A DNA stretch of 14,133 nt from Podochytrium sp. JEL0797 (Eukaryota > Chytridiomycota > Chytridiomycetes > Chytridiales > Chytriomycetaceae). Shown piece by piece: positions 8,601-14,133 of this stretch. The stretch covers positions 1 through 14,133 of the forward strand of contig JADGJG010000691.1 of the NCBI GenBank assembly GCA_027596195.1, written 5' to 3'. Each line of letters begins with the position of its first letter. Position 1 is the stretch's first letter. A program made the translations under genes and the position numbers. The notes below the pieces were generated by a model. The model saw nothing but the letters and a program-made list of their open reading frames with translations. It was not told the origin of the DNA and did no database searches.

Positions 8601-11600
8601 CGACAGAGTAGCGAGAGGTACGAGAGTGGGAGCAACAGTTGCCCTTTCGGGGTCGTGAAGAAAGCGGCTTCCGGATCGTCTGTCAGAAACGCGTGTTTCT
8701 TGTCGTGGGTCAGAAGCGCATGAGCCAAGGATCTGCCAAACGAGCCAGTCAGACAAAAAGTCGACCAATTCACCTGGTTGTGAAGACGGGCGAGAAATGC
8801 AATCACTTACCCAAACTCGATATATAACTGCCAAACCACTTGCGCACGCAACAACTCGCCGGAGAAAAACGCCATAACGCGAACGAGAAATCCCAAATGC
8901 GACGCATCCCCGAGTTCAATCATGCGCCCCATGCACCATTTCAAAGACCGCAAAACGTCCAGCCACACCCACATGTTCTTTTTCGTTTCCAAATTGCCAA
9001 GACAAGACTCAATTCCGTAATGCAATGAGTTGATTTGTTCTATTTTTTCATGTTGAGATTCGTCAGTCTCATGCAAAAAAAACACCCCCAAAACAGAAAA
9101 CTCACCAACAGTACACCGCGCCCCAACTTCCATCAATCCTTCCAACTCCACCAACCCACCGCCTTTCCCCAACCTCTCCACGACCAATTGCAGACCCTCA
9201 CCCCCACCAGCGCTCTCGCCCCGAAGCCCGATAAGCCCCGCAACCACCTCCACAGTCATCCACCCAAGCACACGAGTCCACACTCTCCCAACATCGAAAC
9301 ACACATCCTCGTCCAGCACCGAAAAATACATCAAATGCCCCGGAAACCATTCGCTGCTGACTCCCATATCCCCGTCTCTGACGCGGAATTCATCCGCGGG
9401 CGGCGTCACCAAAGAATCCGCGACCCATGCTTCAATGCGTTTCAACCAGTCGGAAACCACGCGTTGCAGGTCTTCCAACGCGACCGCAAAAATCGGCGAC
9501 GCAAATACAGTGCTCGCACGCATCCGCCGCTGCCGTTCAGGATCCCCAATCGCGTCCTTGTACCCCGTGCAAAACGTGTCCCTCAACAGCCTCAAATTCG
9601 CGAGCACATCGGACCCCCATCCAGTCACACCACCACCACTTCCATCCCCCACCACAGCGTCCTGAAGCCCCGGAACAACCGTCTGAAACAACAACTTGTT
9701 GAGTTGCAGAAGCACCCCTTCAACAACCTCCTCCCCCATTTCCATCACCGCGCGATCCAACAACCCCTTCGCCACAGTCATAAAATACAACACATCCGAA
9801 AGCGATCCCCCTTCAACAGCATGATTCAACGCCGCAAGTGTGTTATCCACCTGCTGCACGATCCACTTTACCTCAGGGCCATACGACCCATGCAACGGCG
9901 GTGGGACATGCCCGTCGGTTCCCAACACCAACTCGTACGATTCGAGCGTGATGAGACTGATACTCTTCTTGAGTTCACTGAACCGCCACTCTTCAATCAT
10001 GGGTTCCGTGGGAAACACGTGGGACGGTTGTGATCCAAACTCGTTGCGCGTTGGGCTCGACTCGGGGGTCGGTGCAAAGCAGGTCCCGCAAACGAGTTTC
10101 AATACGGTGCGACAGACGAGAGCGGGGTTGATCCCTGCCAATACACCCTTGGACGATTGGTCGAGCACCACGGCCGCCAGATCCTTCAACTCCTTCTTGG
10201 ACTTGGTATCCCCCAACAGACTCGTTTCCACAACGAACCGACACGCGGATGGATGCACGGGGTGTTTGCTGAACTCGTTCATAGTAAAGAACTTGTTGAG
10301 AATGGGTCCGCAGGATTCCGTCACGTGGGTCGTTGACAAGCTCACGAGCAGAGCAAACGCATGCTCACAGGGACTCGACTCGAACCTGCGCACACAGTGT
10401 CCAAACACACGGTCCCAATCCAATCCAGCCGCGCAAGACGTGATCACGGGGGCAAGGAAACTGAAACAAACGTAAACCCATGGGTTCTCGGAATCAGTCG
10501 CCATGAGTCCGCAGAGGGGTTCGAAAAACAGACTCGCGTCAAACGATCCCACCGAGTACAGCCGCAGCTTCTTGAACAACAGGGAAAGCGTCTGCAAGAT
10601 CATGTTGCGATGGTTGGTTGAGGTGGTGGTGTTGAGAAGCTGGAGAATTTCGGAGGGGGTGGTTTGGGAGACAGAGCTGGCGTCGACTTCCGCGAATTCG
10701 TTCGAGCAGAAGGAGTGGTATAAAGAATCCGAGAAGAGGTCAATGAAAGTCCACGTGGACAAGACGCGGTCGTTGAGGTCGCCGTCGTGGAGGGTGGTGA
10801 ACTCGGTGGCATGTTCGAGTGTGAGAAACGGCTTGGATGGTGAGAAGGAGGCGGCGAGTGCTGAAAGGAAGTGGGATGGATTGGAGAGGCATGTGAGGCG
10901 GGCGCGTTTCGACAAGAGTTCTTTGGTGGCGGCTTGGTATATAGTCGAAACAATGTCTGGAAACGAGGCATCCGGAATGGGGAGAGACTGAGACACCCTT
11001 CCGTTCAGGCAGCTCAGCCCGTTGAAGAACAGATACAGTCTGAGGAGCTGCAGAATGGCCGATCGATGCGACCCAGGTTGATAGAAGGCGTCACGAGACG
11101 AGCTCCTGTTCCACAACGACACGAGGCACACCACCATATCCGTCAAAATCGGAGAAATGTCGTTCGGAAAGTTAACAAATTCTTCGAGGACCAGGTGGTT
11201 GAAGGCGCCGAGCAGGGGTGGGAGGCACGTGATTTCGCCCGCGTGTTGGACAAACGCGAGAATTTGGACGAGTATCTCCGTGGTTCTCTTGTGCACCTCC
11301 TTCTGTCCAGTGATGGACAGGTAAAACAGGATGTGCGCCAGGTTGAGTCGGTTTTCGCCGGTGAGGAGGTCATGGTTTTCGTCCACACAAAAGAGGGTCG
11401 AGGCGAGGAGGTCCATCAGGGCCTTCCACTGGGTGTGCGGGAGGTGGTCGCGGGATGTCTTGGCCTCAAGGACCTTGCGCACGACCTGGTGGGTTCGTTT
11501 CAGTCAATGGGTTGCGACGGAAAAAGGGAACGAAACACTACACGAACAAACAATACCTTCAAGTAGCACAAGAGGGGTTTGTAAACCTCCCCCTCGTACC

Positions 11601-11928
11601 ACAAGAGCTCGACGGCGTGCTGCAAGAGCGCGCTGTAAACGGGCTCCCGCATGCCACACTTGTCAAACATGTGTGTCACTGCCACCACCTCCCGCCCCAG
11701 CTGTGCAACGTCCGCCTCCAAACCCTCCTTCTCCTCGTCGACCGCGGACACAGCCGCCTCCTTCGCGGCGCGGACCGCCTGGTCGAGGAGCTCAACGACT
11801 CGCACGGCATCCGCAGCGATTCCCTTATCCAAATCCGCTTCCTCGACCGCGATGTGTAGTGCCTGACGGGCAGCATACCGCGCATGTTCGAGCGTGGCAC
11901 TGGCGAGAGCGGCGCAGCAATGGAGCAT
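2496..11928 (-). CDS. TEL1: ATM/Tel1-family PI3K-like protein kinase
   Basis: Apical Ser/Thr kinase of the DNA double-strand-break and telomere response, acting in the nucleus with the MRX/MRN complex (family knowledge). The spliced model has 17 exons and 2803 residues, the usual size of fungal Tel1. Residues 1-1850 are a helical solenoid. The FAT region carries ALCRCGKWD (about 1901-1909) and later [15 protein letters not shown] and HPFHTVYQM. The kinase has the ATP lysine in [12 protein letters not shown] (K2496), the catalytic loop GLGDRHPQN (D2649, N2654) and the metal-binding DLGIAFDQG (D2668), then [18 protein letters not shown] ends FPGWQPWM. The start is the ATG at 11928: the frame upstream has no ATG before a stop near 12133, and alignment with ATM N-termini begins here. 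All catalytic residues are present and no frame breaks were found, so it looks functional. ATR, mTOR and DNA-PK are less likely because the activation-loop and FATC signatures are ATM-like. Confidence 0.96.
2640..4005 (-). other. TEL1: PI3K-like kinase catalytic domain of TEL1
   Basis: Spread over exons 10-16. In order: [21 protein letters not shown] (N-lobe), the [11 protein letters not shown] glycine-rich-loop region, [11 protein letters not shown] with the ATP lysine, [63 protein letters not shown] (catalytic loop), DLGIAFDQG and [18 protein letters not shown] (activation segment), then YDPLYNW. No catalytic residue is missing. Confidence 0.95.
4260..6285 (-). other. TEL1: FAT region of TEL1
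   Basis: Begins around the end of exon 6 ([25 protein letters not shown]) and runs through exons 7-9 into exon 10 (QLCARM...[15 protein letters not shown]). The segments [16 protein letters not shown] and [15 protein letters not shown] cross exon joins at 4728/4669 and 4608/4554 and match the ATM FAT pattern, which confirms those introns. The FAT region wraps around the kinase domain in known PIKK structures. Confidence 0.85.
6290..11928 (-). other. TEL1: N-terminal helical (HEAT-type) solenoid of TEL1
   Basis: About 1770 residues, mostly Leu-rich helical repeats without sharp sequence motifs, as in other ATM/Tel1 proteins, where this part binds partners. Exon 1 matches the ATM N-terminus in pattern (..VTHMFDKC....[13 protein letters not shown]). 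Residues 13-24, [12 protein letters not shown], resemble the TAN motif (L-x3-K/R-x2-E-R), with Ala in place of Glu. A charged, Ala-rich helical stretch follows at about residues 30-75. Confidence 0.7.
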
Positions 11929-11933
11929 TCGGA

Positions 11934-12025
11934 CTGTTATTTTTCGGGGAAAATTTCTCAGTTTTTTGGACACGTTTGGACTCGGTTTGAAGGGCGAACA
12001 GGAGGGAAAATAGATAAATACATAC
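11934..12025 (-). other. TEL1: Candidate leader (5' UTR) intron of TEL1
   Basis: Donor GTATGT at 12025, branch-like AACTGAGA and acceptor AATAACAG ending at 11934, five bases before the ATG at 11928. It is 92 nt, or 146 nt if the duplicated donor at 12079 is used. The donor at 12079 removes both repeat-borne upstream ATGs and the one at 12025 removes the downstream one. Splicing of a leader cannot be proven from phase, so this rests only on the sites. Confidence 0.45.
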
Positions 12026-12112
12026 CGAACGAAAACGCGCAAAAAAGTGTAGGTATAGCTCAAATAGATAAATACATACCTAACGAAAACGCGAAAAATA
12101 GTGTAGGTATAG
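12008..12112. repeat. 54-bp tandem duplication in the TEL1 leader/promoter
   Basis: Two adjacent copies with a period of exactly 54 nt (12008-12058 and 12062-12112 as matching cores), differing at only a few bases. On the minus strand each unit contains ACACT followed by an A/T-rich run and GGTATGTATTTATCTATTT. Each copy therefore carries a GTATGT donor-like site and an upstream ATG. Confidence 0.9.
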
Positions 12113-12145
12113 TTCAGAGATCAAATTGCGATGTGAAATCTCCAT
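12080..12145 (-). other. Possible uORF in the TEL1 leader (21 codons)
   Basis: An ATG at 12145 opens a frame coding 21 residues, starting MEISHRNLIS, that stops with TAG at 12080-12082. The stop ends exactly at the GTATGT donor at 12079. A uORF here could limit Tel1 translation. Transcript start is unknown, so it may not be transcribed. Confidence 0.3.
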
Positions 12146-12191
12146 TTTTCGTTCATTGAGTGGTGGCAGAGGGGAGAGATGCCTCGAGTCC

Positions 12192-12236
12192 CTGAAATCA
12201 AACGTTAACCGCAGCCACAAAAGGGAATGGGGTTAC
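12192..12236 (-). other. Candidate minus-strand intron upstream of TEL1
   Basis: Donor CAAG|GTAACC at 12236, branch GGTTAAC and acceptor TTTGATTTCAG ending at 12192, 45 nt. The sites look like those of confirmed introns here, and the same length occurs in the C78 model. It could be a further TEL1 leader intron or belong to a small unknown minus-strand gene. The + strand open frame over the same bases argues against it. Confidence 0.35.
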
Positions 12237-12726
12237 CTTGCCGCAGGTTGGCGATAATACAAGCGAGAGGTCGGATATACAGGCAGTATCATCAGACGTC
12301 CTCGTTGATGATGGCGACGGAGATGGTGCGGAGATGGCCTGCTCACCAAATTTAGGATGTAATAAGCAACCCAGCGCCAGATATGCGGAAGGACATACCA
12401 GTCGGCGTTGGGCGTTGGCCGATGGGAGTGGCCCAGACAATGGTTGTTCATTTGCCCCCACGGAAGCAAGAAAAAAAAGGAACGGTGGAAGTATTCAAGG
12501 GGCTGTAGTTTTATCTCGCATGTGTTTGAATGTCAGTGATCCTTCCTTTTTCAGCACCCCTCCAATACCCCGAATCGAGAGTAATATCGAGCGACGAGAC
12601 GCGAAGGCTGCGCGAAAGCTGAGAAATCAAGGGGTAAACGCTTGTTTTCGCAGGAAAACGAATTCGAAACTCTTCCTGCCTCCGCACAGCCCATCGAAGC
12701 CCCACCCCCTCCCACTTTATTCTTAA
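12196..12726 (+). CDS. Uncharacterised + strand open frame, doubtful
   Basis: An unbroken frame of 176 codons between a TGA at 12193 and a stop at 12724-12726. The first internal ATG is at 12334 (MACSPNLGCNKQ), giving about 130 residues. The product has an acidic stretch (DVLVDDGDGDGAE) and then basic, Ser/Pro-rich sequence. I recognise no domain. A frame this long is uncommon by chance but not decisive, and a good minus-strand intron overlaps its left end. It may be non-coding. Confidence 0.22.
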   Translation, partial: NQTLTAATKGNGVTLPQVGDNTSERSDIQAVSSDVLVDDGDGDGAEMACSPNLGCNKQPSARYAEGHTSRRWALADGSGPDNGCSFAPTEARKKRNGGSIQGAVVLSRMCLNVSDPSFFSTPPIPRIESNIERRDAKAARKLRNQGVNACFRRKTNSKLFLPPHSPSKPHPLPLYS

Positions 12727-12804
12727 ACCCTTTTTGCGCCGATGGCTTTTACCCTAACGGCATTTGTTCAATCCGACTTCAGAGCTCAGATCTTGGGGGA
12801 TGGA

Positions 12805-13479
12805 TCAAGATTCTATTGCGTTGTAAGACCGCTTTCGCGTGCGAAAAAGCCAAGAGATGGCAATTTTTTTTTCGCAAATCAACGCACGGATCAACGGAAC
12901 ATTGCTTCCGGGATTCTCCGTAGCCAAGTCTTCAGGTTCTCGTCCTCGACATTTCCCCCACTCGCACTTTTTCTTTTTACCATTGATCTTCAAACCCGGG
13001 ACAGTACTATTTTGTTGCGAGGTTAGCTGTGGTGCTTTGATGTTGTAGTGTCGAGCGAAATCAGGATGTGCCAGATTTCGCGAGTGTTGGTGTTTTTGGG
13101 AGAAAAAATGTTCAAGTTATGTGGCGAAGTTTGCCAAGAAGAGAAAAACACAAGTCCTGCCGACTCTCAACATATTTGTAGCTTCATGACGTTTCTTGTC
13201 CCCTCCCTCTGAGGAAGAAAGCGGGTCGCGAATGTCGAGGCCATGACCACTCGAATAGCATGGAGTCCAGATCAAATTTCTCGCTTCCACCAAACCATCT
13301 TCGAGTTGTCTTGGATTGCCAAATAGTTTTGGAGCGCAGTTTTTATTGGTGCGAGTGCTGTGTGGAGTGTATTCTGTGTCAACAATTTTGGAACTGGTGA
13401 TGCGAATCGAACATGTCTGCGCGGAGCCACAAATCCTATGCCTCGCATCGCCGTGGGATCTCCATAATATATGAGTCTT
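12805..13479 (-). other. Long minus-strand open frame broken by a single TAA, no ATG near its start
   Basis: Reading the minus strand from 13479, the frame stays open for 120 codons to a TAA at 13117-13119, then for 103 more codons to a TGA at 12805-12807. That makes 223 sense codons with one stop. Fragments include ICGSAQTCSIRITSS, KLFGNPRQLEDGLVEARNLI, CEWGKCRGREPEDLATENPG. I recognise no family. The first in-frame ATG is near the TAA. It could be exon sequence with an intron spanning the TAA (the nearest downstream AGs give introns of about 117-125 nt), a decayed gene, or chance. Confidence 0.25.
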
Positions 13480-13525
13480 TCACTCTTGCAGATGCACCAA
13501 CAAAAATAAACATTTATGCATCCAC

Positions 13526-13531
13526 TTTATT
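13526..13531 (-). promoter_or_regulatory. AATAAA polyadenylation signal of the C78 gene
   Basis: AATAAA on the minus strand, 100 nt beyond the stop codon at 13631. It is well placed for the end of the transcript entering from the right. Confidence 0.5.
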
Positions 13532-13630
13532 TGACACCGTAGTTAATGAAACCCCCAAACAGGCCAAGACGGGGAGCGCGCAACGCACTTGACACTGTCC
13601 GATTTCACAAGACGCGCCTCGCTTCAAAAT

Positions 13631-14133
13631 TCAACTCAACTGACGCTGAAAATCCAATGGCAGCTTGGCCGTATCATGAACGCCTTGGTCAATATTTCGC
13701 TCAAAGATCAACGGAAATCGCGCGTCTACCGCAGACGGGGGCGCGAGAGAATACGCGGTGTTGAATTCATCCATGGATGCATCACAATAGGCTTCGATCA
13801 TGCCAACCAGTGCTGGATGAGATCGATTTGGTACGGTGGCAGTGGGGAAATCCGTGATTTTGACTCTGCAACGAGTGGAGATTCGGTCAATCAGAATTTG
13901 GCGGGTTGGATGAACCAGGAGTTACTTGATTCCCAGCGAGTGCATCAGGCAGTATATTTCTAGTCAAAGGAATGTCGATAAGATTGTTTTCTGGGAGCCC
14001 AAACCGCACGAGAGATCAGTGAAGTTCCAATACACTTTTCTCGTATTGACCACCTTCCGGTTCAGCTGCATGGAACCTTCGGGATCATAGCCCATTGCCC
14101 AAGCACGCTCGACAAGAGCCTGGATGAGTGGAA
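13631..14133 (-). CDS. Peptidase C78 (ZUFSP/ZUP1-like) C-terminal part, partial, possibly degenerate
   Basis: Exons 14133-14005, 13959-13926 and 13865-13631, running in from beyond the right edge. The residues LVERAWAMGYDPEGSMQL followed by VVNTRK, then EIYCLMHSLGIKVKITDF and HPALVGMIEAYCD, follow the C78 core (AW..GFDPEGA.QL..GTRKWIGATE.Y.LL.SLGI...DF...HP.L). This family cleaves ubiquitin (K63 chains, ZUP1) or UFM1 (UFSP). The 60-nt intron at 13866-13925 has excellent sites (GTAACT, CTGAT, TTGCAG). The 45-nt intron at 13960-14004 has a weaker donor (GTTTGG), and the WIGATE segment is poorly matched there. After it, the expected YLQHQGHSRT...FDP part carrying catalytic His and Asp is not seen; only DQGVHDTA resembles it. 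The catalytic Cys lies outside the window. Confidence 0.72.
13866..13925 (-). other. Intron of the C78 gene
   Basis: Donor GTAACT at 13925, branch TTCTGATTGAC and acceptor CGTTGCAG ending at 13866, 60 nt, phase 2. It joins LGI to KVKITDF. Without splicing a TAA falls right at the donor, so the intron is needed for the family match. Confidence 0.8.

Larger units (their letters stand above)
2496..11928 (-). other. TEL1: Exon-intron structure of TEL1 (17 exons, 16 introns)
   Basis: Exons in transcript order: 11928-11557, 11485-9106, 9039-8811, 8732-8270, 8198-7980, 7918-6032, 5975-4728, 4669-4608, 4554-4435, 4373-3875, 3798-3581, 3529-3356, 3269-3209, 3146-3077, 3015-2830, 2776-2569, 2511-2496. 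The total is 8412 nt, divisible by three. Introns are 51-86 nt with GT...AG ends, mostly GTGAGT, GTAAGT or GTGAGC donors and CTGAC, CTAAC or CTCAAC branch points. Junctions were chosen by phase and by continuity of ATM-family residues, for example QI|DLG across 3077/3015 and WI|IGLGDRH across 3209/3146. The intron at 9040-9105 is 66 nt and stop-free, so it hides inside an open frame. Exons cluster in the 3' kinase half, while the solenoid is coded by a few long exons. Confidence 0.88.
12116..13525. other. Region without a recognisable gene
   Basis: About 1.4 kb between the TEL1 leader and the end of the C78 gene. It should hold the TEL1 promoter. Besides the two open frames and the candidate intron noted above, I see no RNA gene, transposon end or tandem repeat. 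A 10-bp imperfect inverted repeat (13396-13405 against 13443-13452) is present. Confidence 0.6.

Noticed and set aside
9035..10033. 332-codon + strand ORF, with a further 300-codon one at 4764-5666
   Set aside because: Both lie antisense to well-supported TEL1 exons. They have His/Pro/Arg-rich translations typical of reverse-strand shadows and no family resemblance.
11929..12063. N-terminal extension of TEL1 upstream of 11928
   Set aside because: The frame is open but has no ATG, runs through the 54-bp tandem repeat, and has no counterpart in ATM/Tel1 N-termini.
12008..12112. CRISPR-like or centromeric repeat array
   Set aside because: Only two adjacent copies without spacers, in a eukaryotic gene leader.
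13396..13452. tRNA-like GTTCGATTC box on the minus strand within an inverted repeat
   Set aside because: No T-stem pairing, no A box at the right distance and no cloverleaf. The inverted repeat has a 37-nt loop and one mismatch.

Overview
The window is eukaryotic nuclear DNA. It has short spliceosomal introns (mostly 44-92 nt, GT...AG, with CTAAC/CTGAC-like branch points), no operon structure, and a full-length ATM/Tel1-type checkpoint kinase. Intron style, moderate base composition, the Tel1-sized kinase and a Cys-rich secreted-type protein gene fit an early-diverging fungus, most likely a chytrid. The taxon is an inference, not a demonstrated fact.

Layout. (1) 1-2366, + strand: a multi-exon gene for a Cys-rich, N-glycosylation-site-rich extracellular-type protein with a duplicated ~64-residue module. 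Its introns look intact, but the exons are broken by about eight 1-nt indels, so it is either a pseudogene or a poorly polished stretch of assembly. (2) 2332-2460: a 42-nt direct repeat in the gap between converging genes. (3) 2496-11928, - strand: the dominant feature, an ATM/Tel1 PI3K-like kinase that I could assemble as 17 exons with every junction in phase, giving 2803 codons plus a stop. It has an N-terminal helical solenoid, FAT, kinase and FATC regions; the last four residues come from a 16-nt terminal exon. (4) 11934-12145: the Tel1 leader, with a 54-bp tandem duplication that duplicates a GTATGT splice donor, and a small uORF whose stop abuts that donor. (5) About 12150-13600: no recognisable gene, but two unexpectedly long open frames, one on each strand, and one plausible minus-strand intron. 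(6) 13631-14133, - strand: the 3' part of a Peptidase C78 (ZUFSP/ZUP1-like) gene entering from the right, recognisable by its GYDPEG and HP.L motifs but apparently eroded at the catalytic His/Asp end.

Functional picture. Tel1/ATM is the apical kinase of the double-strand-break and telomere response. ZUP1-type C78 peptidases cut K63-linked ubiquitin and are linked to genome stability in animals. The two lie next to each other on the same strand, which is suggestive but could be chance. No mobile element, CRISPR array, rRNA or convincing tRNA was found. The best candidates for something new are the duplicated leader splice site, the indel-riddled Cys-rich gene and the unexplained 1.4-kb region.
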